Below, piece after piece: positions 1-6,164 of a stretch of 6,504 nucleotides of DNA. The notes below the pieces were generated by a model that did no database searches, was not told where the DNA came from, and saw only the letters and a list, made by a program, of their open reading frames with translations. The DNA comes from CAYLPT01 sp964385645 (GTDB lineage Bacteria; Armatimonadota; Hebobacteria; Hebobacterales; Hebobacteraceae): NCBI GenBank assembly GCA_964385645.1, contig CAYLPT010000039.1, positions 1 through 6,504 on the forward strand, read 5' to 3'. Every line of letters begins with the position of its first letter. Within the stretch, counting starts at the first letter, position 1. Made by a program: the position numbers and the translations under genes.

Positions 1-395
1 CGGTGCTGGAGGCGGCGCCGGGGGCGCACGCGCTGCGGGATCCGACCCGGGGCGGCCTGGCGGCGGCCCTGAACGAGATCGCCCGGCAGTCGGGGGTGGA
101 GGTGGTGATCGAGGAAGGGGCGGTGCGGGTGCGGGGGCCGGTGGCGGCCGCTTGCGAGCTCCTGGGGCTGGACCCGCTCTATGCGGCGAACGAGGGCAAG
201 ATGGTGGTGATCGTGCCGGAGCGGGAGGCGGAGGCGGCGTTGGCGGCGATGCGCGGGCACGCGCTGGGGAGGGATGCGGGGAGGATAGGGGAAGTGCGGG
301 AGGGGCGCGGGGCGCGGGTGCTGGTGCGCACCGCGCTGGGCACGCACCGGCTGCTGGGCCGGCATGTGGGGGAGCAGATGCCGCGAATCTGCTGA
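1..395 (+). CDS. hypE: HypE, [NiFe]-hydrogenase maturation protein (3' end only)
   Basis: HypE is a cytoplasmic AIR-synthase-like protein. Its C-terminal cysteine accepts a carbamoyl group from HypF and dehydrates it with ATP to a thiocyanate, the source of the CN ligands of the [NiFe] active site. About 130 residues are visible, roughly the last third of a family of about 340 aa; the 5' part lies outside the window and the reading frame runs in from the left edge. Seen in the sequence: the RDPTRGGLAAALNEIA block near the left end, then LGLDPLYAANEGK in the middle, then the ending GEQMPRIC directly before TGA. The terminal Pro-Arg-Ile-Cys is the HypE hallmark and carries the modified cysteine. 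The GTG at base 3 is an internal Val codon, not a start. A hydrogenase structural gene appears at the other end of the window, which fits a hydrogenase locus. Identification is secure. Confidence 0.95.
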   Translation, partial: VLEAAPGAHALRDPTRGGLAAALNEIARQSGVEVVIEEGAVRVRGPVAAACELLGLDPLYAANEGKMVVIVPEREAEAALAAMRGHALGRDAGRIGEVREGRGARVLVRTALGTHRLLGRHVGEQMPRIC

Positions 396-583
396 ACAGG
401 AGCGATTTCCGCCGCCCTATGGGAGAGGAGATCGTGGGGTCGGGACGAAGCCGGGGGATGGGGCGGGCTGTGGGAGATAGCAGGGCAGGCCCCGCGAGGG
501 CCGAATGTGTTGTCTTGAGGTCCGCCTCTCCCCTGGGGTCAGCAGTGCGGGGGTGTGCGCGCGGGGGGTGAGGAAGGACGGGC
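396..583. other. Intergenic gap between hypE and cooT, no gene seen
   Basis: These 188 bases hold no open frame with a recognisable product. The overlapping open frames in other phases give low-complexity Gly/Ala/Arg-rich translations typical of GC-rich noncoding phases. No riboswitch core, tRNA or SRP-like fold was recognised by eye. The gap contains one small GC hairpin followed by a T-enriched stretch, listed separately, and ends with the ribosome binding site of the next gene (AGGAAGG at 571-577). It probably separates the hyp transcript from the CO dehydrogenase transcript and may hold a promoter, but no clear -35/-10 pair was found. Confidence 0.5.
488..514 (+). terminator. Possible weak intrinsic terminator after hypE
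   Basis: A 5-bp all-GC stem pairs 488-492 (GGCCC) with 498-502 (GGGCC) around a 5-base CGCGA loop. It is followed by GAATGTGTTGTCTT, which is unusually T-rich for this window but is not a continuous T run. It lies about 95 bases past the hypE stop. The stem is short and such stems arise easily at this base composition, so this is a weak call. Confidence 0.22.
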
Positions 584-775
584 ATGTGCGAGTCGAAGGT
601 GTTCGTGGACAAGGGAGAGGGGGAGGAGCTGGTGCTGGCGGATGTGATCTCCATCCGGCCGGAGGGGGACGGGTACCGGCTGGTGACGCTGTACGGCGAG
701 CAGACCTTGGTGCGGGGCCGCATCAAGGAGGTTGACCTTCTGAAGCACCGGGTTGTGCTCCAGGCCTCCCCGTAG
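584..775 (+). CDS. cooT: CooT-family nickel-binding protein
   Basis: A 63-residue protein matching the CooT family, small cytoplasmic proteins associated with nickel delivery to CO dehydrogenase. In the characterised Rhodospirillum rubrum CooT (about 66 aa) a homodimer binds Ni(II) and Cys2 is essential. Seen here: the family N-terminus Met-Cys-Glu-Ser with Cys2, an acidic stretch at about residues 9-15 (DKGEGEE), then alternating hydrophobic segments, including VTLYGEQ and RGRIKEVDLL, consistent with a small beta-barrel fold. There is no signal peptide or membrane segment. The ATG start is set by AGGAAGG at 571-577, six bases upstream, and by the required Cys2. The gene lies 140 bp upstream of cooS, which supports a role in nickel supply for that enzyme. 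The usual R. rubrum partners CooC and CooJ are not in the window. Some databases label this family 'RNA-binding protein'; the neighbouring Ni-CO dehydrogenase gene favours the nickel role. Confidence 0.88.
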   Translation: MCESKVFVDKGEGEELVLADVISIRPEGDGYRLVTLYGEQTLVRGRIKEVDLLKHRVVLQASP

Positions 776-837
776 GCGCGCGGGCGCAGACGGGGTAGAC
801 TGGAGGAGTAGCAGAGGACCTGCGACGTGGCCGGCGT

Positions 838-876
838 GGGCGCGCCCGGGGAGATGGGCGCGCTGACGCGCGCGTC
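838..876. promoter_or_regulatory. Two GC palindromes in the cooS leader (candidate operator region)
   Basis: The 140-bp gap before cooS contains a perfect 10-base palindrome GGGCGCGCCC at 838-847 and a perfect 12-base palindrome GACGCGCGCGTC at 865-876, separated by 17 bases. The second overlaps a possible 5-bp hairpin (858-862 with 867-871, loop CTGA). These could be protein binding sites or leader RNA structure. They do not resemble the CooA site (TGTCA-N6-TGACA). Self-complementary GC runs occur by chance at this composition, so a function is only suggested by the position upstream of the first gene of the operon. Confidence 0.22.
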
Positions 877-915
877 GCGGGCCGAGCATAGACGAATCTC
901 TGGAGAGAGTCGCCA

Positions 916-2847
916 ATGAGCGAGAACGGGAAGCGGGTGCGAGACAGGGCGAGCCAGGCGGCGCTGGAGAGCGCGGCGTCGCGGGGCGTGCTGACGGCCC
1001 TGGACCGCTACGATCTTCAGCAGCCGCAGTGTCGCTTCGGGCGGGAGGGCGTCTGCTGCCGGCTGTGCAGCATGGGGCCGTGCCGGGCGGTGACGACGGC
1101 GAAGGGCGAGAAGGTGGGCGTCTGCGGGGCCACCGCCGACACCATCGTCGCCCGTAACCTGCTGCGCATGATCGCGGCCGGGGCTGCGGCCCACTCCGAC
1201 CATGGTCGGCAGGTGGCGCACACGATGCTGCTGATGGCGGAGGGGAAGGCGAAGGACTACCGGATCAAGGATGAGGGCAAGCTGCGCCGGCTGGCGGCCG
1301 AGTACGAGGTGAGGACGGACGGGCGCCCGCCCATGGAGCTGGCGCGCGAGGTGGCCGAACGAGCGCTGGCGGAGTTCGGCCAGCAGGAGGGAGAGCTGCG
1401 CTTCCTGCGCCGGGCGCCGCAGCGGCGCCAGCAGACCTGGCGGCGGCTGGGGGTGGCGCCCCGGGGCATTGACCGGGAGATCGTGGAGTGCATGCACCGG
1501 ACGCACATGGGGGTGGACACCGACTACCAGAACATTGTCCGCCACGGCCTGCGCACCGCGCTGGCCGACGGGTGGGGCGGCTCGATGATCGGCACCGACC
1601 TCCAGGACGTGATGTTGGGCTCCCCCACGCCGATCCGGGCGCGGGTTAACCTCGGGGTGCTGGCCCGCGACAAGGTCAACATCGTCGTGCACGGGCACGA
1701 GCCGATCCTGTCGGAGATGATCGTGGAGGCCTCTCGGGAGCCGGAGCTGCTGAAGCTGGCGGAGGAGAAGGGGGCGAAGGGGATCCAGCTCAGCGGTATC
1801 TGCTGCACCTCGAATGAGGTGCTGATGCGCCAGGGCATTCCCTCTGCGGGCTCGTTCCTGCAGCAGGAGCTTGCGATCGCCACCGGCGCGGTGGAGGCGA
1901 TGGTGGTGGACGTGCAGTGCCTGATGCCCTCGCTGGCGGAGGCCGCGAAGTGCTTCCACACTGAGCTCATCACTACATCGCCGAAGGCGATGATTCCAGG
2001 GGCGCGGCACATCGAGTTCGATGAGGGGCATGCGCTGGATGTGGCGCGGGAGATCGTGCGGGCGGCGATCGAGAAGTTCCCGGAGCGTGACCCGGAGGCG
2101 GTCAACATCCCCGAGCACAGCATGGACCTGGTGGCGGGCTTCACGGCGGAGTACGTGTTCCGGCTGCTGGGGGGCAGGTTCCGCCCCTCCTATCGTCCCC
2201 TGAACAACGGGATCATCGAGGGGCGGTTGCGGGGAGTGGCGGGGGTCGTGGGCTGCTGCAACCCGAACTTCCAGCCCGTGGACGAGGGGCACGTGGAGAT
2301 GGTGAGGGAGCTCATCCGCAACGACGTGCTGGTGGTGCAGACGGGGTGCTCGGCGATCGCGTGTGCGAAGGAGGGTCTGCTCCAGCCCGAGGCCGCGTTC
2401 CGGTATGCAGGCCGGGGCCTGCAGGAGATCTGCGAGGCGGTGGGCATTCCGCCGGTGCTTCACGTGGGCTCCTGCGTGGACAACAGCCGGATTCTGATCG
2501 CGTGCTGCGAGATGATCCGGGAGGGCGGCCTGGGGGAGGATATCTCGGAGATGCCGGTGGCGGGGGCGGCGCCGGAGTGGATGTCGGAGAAGGCGGTGTC
2601 CATCGGCATGTACGTGGTCGGCTCGGGGATCTACACCGTGTTCGGCAAGCCGCTGCCGGTGACGGGCTCGGCGACGGTGCATGAGTACCTGACCAAGGGT
2701 CTCGAGGACGAGGTGGGGGCGACGTGGGCGTTTGAGGAGGACCCCCGCGCAGCGGCGGGGATGATGATCGAGCGCCTGAACGAGAAGCGCCGGTCACTCA
2801 AGCTGCGGGGGATGATGTACGAGCCGGTGGAGGCGGTGGCGAGCTGA
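916..2847 (+). CDS. cooS: Anaerobic Ni-CO dehydrogenase catalytic subunit
   Basis: A 643-residue monofunctional Ni,Fe CO dehydrogenase, which catalyses CO + H2O = CO2 + 2 e- + 2 H+ as a cytoplasmic homodimer. Carboxydothermus CODH-II, used here for numbering, has 636 residues. The D-cluster cysteines (Cys39, Cys47) and B-cluster cysteines (Cys48, Cys51, Cys56, Cys70) fall at exactly the same numbers as in that enzyme, which confirms the ATG start. GGAGAG at 902-907 is the ribosome binding site. C-cluster ligands visible are His261, Cys297 (in GICCTSNE), Cys335, Cys447 or Cys448, Cys478 (TGCSAIACAK) and Cys520 (HVGSCVDNS). The catalytic Lys is Lys559 (MSEKAVSIG). Two oddities: the His series 93/96/99/102 reads His, His, Gln, His; and one C-cluster ligand site reads Gly-Cys-Cys-Asn-Pro where Gly-Cys-Asn-Asn is usual. 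The loop between Cys478 and Cys520 is about eight residues shorter than in CODH-II. It heads an apparent operon with the folate genes. No acetyl-CoA synthase, cooF or cooC is visible, so its coupling partner is unknown. Confidence 0.97.
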   Translation: MSENGKRVRDRASQAALESAASRGVLTALDRYDLQQPQCRFGREGVCCRLCSMGPCRAVTTAKGEKVGVCGATADTIVARNLLRMIAAGAAAHSDHGRQVAHTMLLMAEGKAKDYRIKDEGKLRRLAAEYEVRTDGRPPMELAREVAERALAEFGQQEGELRFLRRAPQRRQQTWRRLGVAPRGIDREIVECMHRTHMGVDTDYQNIVRHGLRTALADGWGGSMIGTDLQDVMLGSPTPIRARVNLGVLARDKVNIVVHGHEPILSEMIVEASREPELLKLAEEKGAKGIQLSGICCTSNEVLMRQGIPSAGSFLQQELAIATGAVEAMVVDVQCLMPSLAEAAKCFHTELITTSPKAMIPGARHIEFDEGHALDVAREIVRAAIEKFPERDPEAVNIPEHSMDLVAGFTAEYVFRLLGGRFRPSYRPLNNGIIEGRLRGVAGVVGCCNPNFQPVDEGHVEMVRELIRNDVLVVQTGCSAIACAKEGLLQPEAAFRYAGRGLQEICEAVGIPPVLHVGSCVDNSRILIACCEMIREGGLGEDISEMPVAGAAPEWMSEKAVSIGMYVVGSGIYTVFGKPLPVTGSATVHEYLTKGLEDEVGATWAFEEDPRAAAGMMIERLNEKRRSLKLRGMMYEPVEAVAS

Positions 2848-2884
2848 GGGCTGGGGCGACCCAACACACACCGAAGAGGGCGAC

Positions 2885-4579
2885 ATGAAGAGCGACCTGG
2901 AGATCGCGCAGGCGGCGACGATGCGGCCGATCCTGGAGATCGCGGAGGGGATCGGCCTCGGCGAGGACGACCTGGACCTGTATGGCAAGTGGAAGGCGAA
3001 GGTCCACCTGGATGTCCTGAAGCGGCTGGCCGGCCGGCCCAACGGCAAGTACATAGACGTGACCGCGATCACGCCGACTCCCCTGGGCGAGGGCAAGACG
3101 GTGACGACGATCGGGCTCTCGCAAGCGCTAGGGGTGCTGGGCAGGCGGGTGATCACCTGCATCCGACAGCCGAGCCTGGGGCCGGTGTTCGGGATCAAGG
3201 GCGGCGCGGCCGGGGGCGGCTACTCGCAGGTGGTGCCGATGGAGGACTTCAACCTCCACCTCACGGGCGACGTGCACGCGGTGAGCATCGCCAACAACCT
3301 GCTGGCGGCGATGATTGACGCCCACCTGAAACACGGCAACCAACTGGGCCTGGACCCGCGCACGATCTCCTGGCGGCGGGTGATTGACCTGAACGACAAG
3401 TGGGGGGTGTACAACATCGTCTCCGGGCTGGGGGGAGAGAATCGGGTGCCGCGGGAGACGGGCTTCGACATCTCGGTGGCGAGCGAGGTGATGGCGATCC
3501 TCGCGCTGGCGAGGGACCTGCGGGACCTGCGGGAGCGGCTGGGGCGCATCATCGTGGGGCAGACCTATGGGGGCGAGCCGGTGACGGCCGAGGATCTGAA
3601 GGCGGCGGGCGCGATGTGCGTGCTGCTGAAGGACGCCCTGATGCCCACGCTCATGCAGACCCTGGAGAACACCCCCGTGTTCGTCCATGCCGGGCCCTTC
3701 GCGAACATCGCGCACGGCAACTCCTCGATCGTGGCGGACGAGATCGCGCTCAAGCTGGCGGACTACGTGGTGACCGAGTCCGGCTTCGGCGCGGACTGCG
3801 GGATGGAGAAGTTCTTCAACATCAAGTGCCGGGCGAGCGGGCTGGTGCCGCACTGCGTGGTGATCGTGGCGACGGTGCGGGCGCTGAAGATGCACGGCGG
3901 AGTGGGCAACATCCGCCCCGGCCGGCCGCTGCCGCCGGAGCTGACTGAGGAGAACCTGCCGGCGCTCGAGAAGGGCTGCGAGAACCTCGCCAAGCACATC
4001 GAGAACGCCCGCCTCTTCGGGGTGCGGGTGGTGGTAGCGGTGAACCGCTTCACCAGCGACACCGAGCGGGAGGTGGAGCTGATCCGCGAGCAGGCGGTGG
4101 CCGCCGGCGCCGAAGGGGCCTATGTGTCGGATGTGTGGGCCCGGGGCGGCGAGGGCGGCACGGAGCTGGCGCAGGCGGTGGTCGAGGCTTGCGAGAAGCC
4201 CAGCGACTTCCGCCTGCTGTATCCGGACGAGATGTCGATCAAGGAGAAGATCGAGGTCATCGCCACCAAGGTCTACGGCGCCGACGGGGTGGACTTCGAC
4301 CGGGTGGCGGAGCAGAAGATCGAGACCTTCACGCGCTGGGGGCTGGGCAGACTGCCCATCTGCATGGCGAAGACTCACCTGTCGCTGTCGCACGACTCCA
4401 GCCTCAAGGGCCGGCCCCGCGGCTTCCGGGTGCCGGTGCGGGACATCCGGCCGAGCGCGGGCGCGGGGTTCCTGTACCCGTTGCTGGGCGCCTTCACCAC
4501 CATGCCGGGGCTGCCCAGCCGGCCGGCGGCCGTGGATGTGGACATTGACGAGCACGGCCGAGTGGTGGGGCTGTTCTAG
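2885..4579 (+). CDS. fhs: Formate-tetrahydrofolate ligase (10-formyl-THF synthetase)
   Basis: A 564-residue cytoplasmic enzyme that makes 10-formyl-THF from formate, THF and ATP, the first folate step of the Wood-Ljungdahl methyl branch; it can run in reverse to make ATP. Seen in order: the nucleotide-binding loop TPTPLGEGKT at about residues 63-72; RQPSLGPVFGIKGGAAGGGY at about 94-113, containing the first family signature; VATVRALKMHGG at about 328-339, the second signature; LPICMAKTHLSLSHD at about 490-504; and the family ending AGAGFLYPLLGAFTTMPGLP followed by a short Asp-rich strand and GLF. The length is close to the usual 555-560 aa, with no missing block. The ATG start is preceded by GAAGAGGG at 2873-2880, four bases upstream. 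The gene begins 37 bp after cooS and ends just before the cyclohydrolase gene, so all three are probably co-transcribed. No unusual substitutions were noticed. Identification is secure. Confidence 0.98.
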   Translation: MKSDLEIAQAATMRPILEIAEGIGLGEDDLDLYGKWKAKVHLDVLKRLAGRPNGKYIDVTAITPTPLGEGKTVTTIGLSQALGVLGRRVITCIRQPSLGPVFGIKGGAAGGGYSQVVPMEDFNLHLTGDVHAVSIANNLLAAMIDAHLKHGNQLGLDPRTISWRRVIDLNDKWGVYNIVSGLGGENRVPRETGFDISVASEVMAILALARDLRDLRERLGRIIVGQTYGGEPVTAEDLKAAGAMCVLLKDALMPTLMQTLENTPVFVHAGPFANIAHGNSSIVADEIALKLADYVVTESGFGADCGMEKFFNIKCRASGLVPHCVVIVATVRALKMHGGVGNIRPGRPLPPELTEENLPALEKGCENLAKHIENARLFGVRVVVAVNRFTSDTEREVELIREQAVAAGAEGAYVSDVWARGGEGGTELAQAVVEACEKPSDFRLLYPDEMSIKEKIEVIATKVYGADGVDFDRVAEQKIETFTRWGLGRLPICMAKTHLSLSHDSSLKGRPRGFRVPVRDIRPSAGAGFLYPLLGAFTTMPGLPSRPAAVDVDIDEHGRVVGLF

Positions 4580-4591
4580 CGGGTGCGAGCG

Positions 4592-5233
4592 ATGGGCTAC
4601 CTGGAGGAGCCGCTGAAGACCTACACCGACGCGCTGGCCTCGGGCGCGCCGGCGCCCGGCGGGGGGAGCGCGGCGGCGCTGGTGGGCGCGCTGGGAGCGG
4701 CGCTCAACAGCATGGTCGCCAACTTCACGGTCGGGCGGGAAAAGTTCGCCGCGCAGGAGGCGCAGGTGCAGCGGCTGCTCGCCGAATCCGAGGCGCTGCG
4801 GGCAAGCCTGGAGCGGCTCACCCAGCAGGACACGGAGGCCTACGGGCAGGTGGCGGCCGCACAGAAGTTGCCGCGGGACACCGAGGAGCAGAAGGCCGCC
4901 CGCCGGGAGGCGATGCAGGAGGCGCTGAAGGCGGCGGCGGAGGTGCCGCGGGAGGCGGTGCGCGCTGCCCACCGCGTGATCGCGGTGGCGGCCCAGCTGG
5001 CGGAGAAGGGGAACCCGAACCTGATCAGCGACGTGGGGGTGGCAGCCAAGTTCGGCGCCGCGGCGCTGGAGTGTGCGGCCCTGAACGTGGAGATCAACCT
5101 CGCCTACATCAAGGACGCGGGGTATGTGGCGGCGGTGCGGGGAGAGATGGCCCCGCTGCTGGAGAGCGGGCGGCGGCAGGCGGGTTCGGTGTGGGAGGAC
5201 GTGAGCGCCAGAGTGCGGGGGGAGGAGAGATGA
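4592..5233 (+). CDS. fchA: Methenyl-THF cyclohydrolase, FchA / cyclodeaminase family
   Basis: A 213-residue all-helical protein of the formiminotransferase-cyclodeaminase C-terminal (FTCD_C) family. Stand-alone bacterial members such as FchA interconvert 10-formyl-THF and 5,10-methenyl-THF; others are formimino-THF cyclodeaminases. Seen here: the N-terminal APAPGGGSAAALVGALGAAL at about residues 19-38, the folate-site signature; MVANFTVGREKF at about 41-52; and the C-terminal NPNLISDVGVAAK (about 141-153) followed by ALNVEINL (about 163-170), both family hallmarks. No formiminotransferase domain is fused and no histidine-degradation gene is nearby. The position between fhs and folD argues strongly for the cyclohydrolase role. 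Start choice: the ATG at 4592 aligns with the family N-terminus; a GTG at 4583 would add three residues and leave a gap of only 3 bp after fhs. Neither has a strong ribosome binding site, so translation may depend on coupling to fhs. The stop overlaps the folD start (ATGA). Confidence 0.9.
   Translation: MGYLEEPLKTYTDALASGAPAPGGGSAAALVGALGAALNSMVANFTVGREKFAAQEAQVQRLLAESEALRASLERLTQQDTEAYGQVAAAQKLPRDTEEQKAARREAMQEALKAAAEVPREAVRAAHRVIAVAAQLAEKGNPNLISDVGVAAKFGAAALECAALNVEINLAYIKDAGYVAAVRGEMAPLLESGRRQAGSVWEDVSARVRGEER
5221..5227 (+). promoter_or_regulatory. Ribosome binding site that fixes the folD start
   Basis: GGAGGAG lies just upstream of the ATG at 5230, inside the last codons of the cyclohydrolase gene. 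It favours that ATG over in-frame starts further upstream (the frame is open to about 5071), whose extra N-terminal residues are a Gly/Arg-rich shadow of the preceding gene. Confidence 0.7.
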
Positions 5234-6153
5234 GCGCGAAGCTGCTGGAAGGGAAGCCGATCTCGGACGCCATCCGCGCGCAGGTTGCCCGCGAGGTGGA
5301 GGCTCTCAAGGCGAAGGGCGTGACGCCGAAGCTGGTGGCGGTGCTGGCTGGGGACAACCCGGGGGCGAAGTTCTACGCGGGCGCGCAGGAGAAGGCGTGC
5401 GCCGAGGTTGGGATCGCCTATGAGCTCCATCAGCTCCCGGCGGAGGTGTCGCAGTCGGAGCTGGAGGGAGCGATCGAGCGCCTGAACGGCGATGCGGCGG
5501 TGCACGGCATCCTCCTGCTGATGCCGGTGCCCAGGGGCATCAACGGGCAGGCCGCGCAGGCGCTGATTGACCCCCGCAAGGACGTGGACGGCGTGAGCCC
5601 GGCGAACCTGGGGCAGGTGGTGCTGGGGCGGCCGCGGCTGGCCCCCTGCACCGCGATGAGCGTGATCGAGCTGCTGCGCTCCAGCGGCATGGACTGCTAC
5701 GGCAAGGAGGCGGTGGTGGTGGGCAGCAGCGAGATCGTGGGCAAGCCGGTGGCGCTGCTGCTGATGGACAAGTACATCACCGCCGACGCCCAGGGCCGGA
5801 CGGAGCGGCTGGCGGGGGCGACGGTGACCGTGTGCCACATCGGCACGAGCGAGCGGGGCGACCTCGCCGCGCACACCAGCCGGGCGGACATCCTGGTCAC
5901 CGCGGTGGGCGTCAAGCCCGGGCTGATCTCGGGCGACATGGTGAAGCAGGGCGCGGTGGTGCTCGATGTCGCCACCATCCGGGTGAAGGACGAGGAGAGC
6001 GGCAAGACGAGGACGCTGGGGGATGTGGACTTCGAGGGGGCGAAGGAGCGGGCGGCCGCCATCACGCCGGTGCCCGGGGGCGTGGGGGTGGTGACAACGG
6101 CGATCCTGCTGCGCAACACGCTGGAGGCGGTGAAGTGGCAGCTCGGTCAGTGA
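5230..6153 (+). CDS. folD: FolD-family methylene-THF dehydrogenase, cyclohydrolase residues altered
   Basis: A 307-residue FolD-family protein that interconverts 5,10-methylene-THF and 5,10-methenyl-THF with NAD(P). Seen in order: the N-terminal LLEGKPISDAIRAQV; Tyr49 of the folate site; KDVDGVSPANLG with the conserved folate Asp120; the dinucleotide loop VVVGSSEIVGKP at about 162-173; LGDVDFEGA; and TPVPGGVGVVTTAILL at about 279-294. Typical bifunctional FolD is about 285 aa. The extra length is mainly an insertion of about 14 residues at 180-195, after the dinucleotide loop, plus a longer loop near 252-261. Ungapped alignment by eye to E. coli FolD puts Gln53 at catalytic Lys54 (YxxxK reads YAGAQ) and Leu97 at Gln98 (GILVQLP reads GILLLMP). 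Both are required for cyclohydrolase but not dehydrogenase activity in the human homologue. It is therefore probably a dehydrogenase only, with the overlapping upstream gene providing the cyclohydrolase. The start is the ATG overlapping the upstream stop, behind GGAGGAG. Cofactor preference is open. Confidence 0.93.
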   Translation: MSAKLLEGKPISDAIRAQVAREVEALKAKGVTPKLVAVLAGDNPGAKFYAGAQEKACAEVGIAYELHQLPAEVSQSELEGAIERLNGDAAVHGILLLMPVPRGINGQAAQALIDPRKDVDGVSPANLGQVVLGRPRLAPCTAMSVIELLRSSGMDCYGKEAVVVGSSEIVGKPVALLLMDKYITADAQGRTERLAGATVTVCHIGTSERGDLAAHTSRADILVTAVGVKPGLISGDMVKQGAVVLDVATIRVKDEESGKTRTLGDVDFEGAKERAAAITPVPGGVGVVTTAILLRNTLEAVKWQLGQ

Positions 6154-6164
6154 GGAGCGGAGCG

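Noticed and set aside
421..532. GGGAGAGG (421-428) complementary to CCTCTCCC (525-532), a possible long-range stem
   Set aside because: Eight bases separated by 96 bases is expected by chance in purine-rich GC DNA, and no nested structure supports it.
505..735. Open frame on the + strand overlapping cooT
   Set aside because: Its low-complexity Gly/Arg/Ala product is a frame shadow of cooT and has no family resemblance.
730..802. TTGACC (732-737) and TAGACT (797-802) as a promoter for cooS
   Set aside because: The two elements are about 60 bases apart, far from the usual 16-18, and TTGACC lies inside the cooT coding region.
539..916. 125-codon minus-strand frame across cooT and the cooS leader
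   Set aside because: The product is rich in His, Pro, Leu and Arg without a domain, it lies antisense to a recognised gene, and it has no visible ribosome binding site.
3128..4972. A 614-codon open frame on the minus strand opposite fhs and fchA
   Set aside because: It mirrors the codon bias of the real genes, its translation is His/Arg/Leu/Pro-rich with no recognisable domain, and it spans two well-identified genes.
5071..5229. An N-terminal extension of folD by 53 residues
   Set aside because: The extra residues are Gly/Arg-rich out-of-frame translation of the cyclohydrolase gene. The family N-terminus (LLEGKPISDAIR) begins right after the ATG at 5230, which has its own ribosome binding site.
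4583..5233. Reading the FTCD_C gene as a formimino-THF cyclodeaminase of histidine or purine degradation
   Set aside because: There is no formiminotransferase domain and no catabolic neighbour; placement between fhs and folD fits methenyl-THF cyclohydrolase much better.
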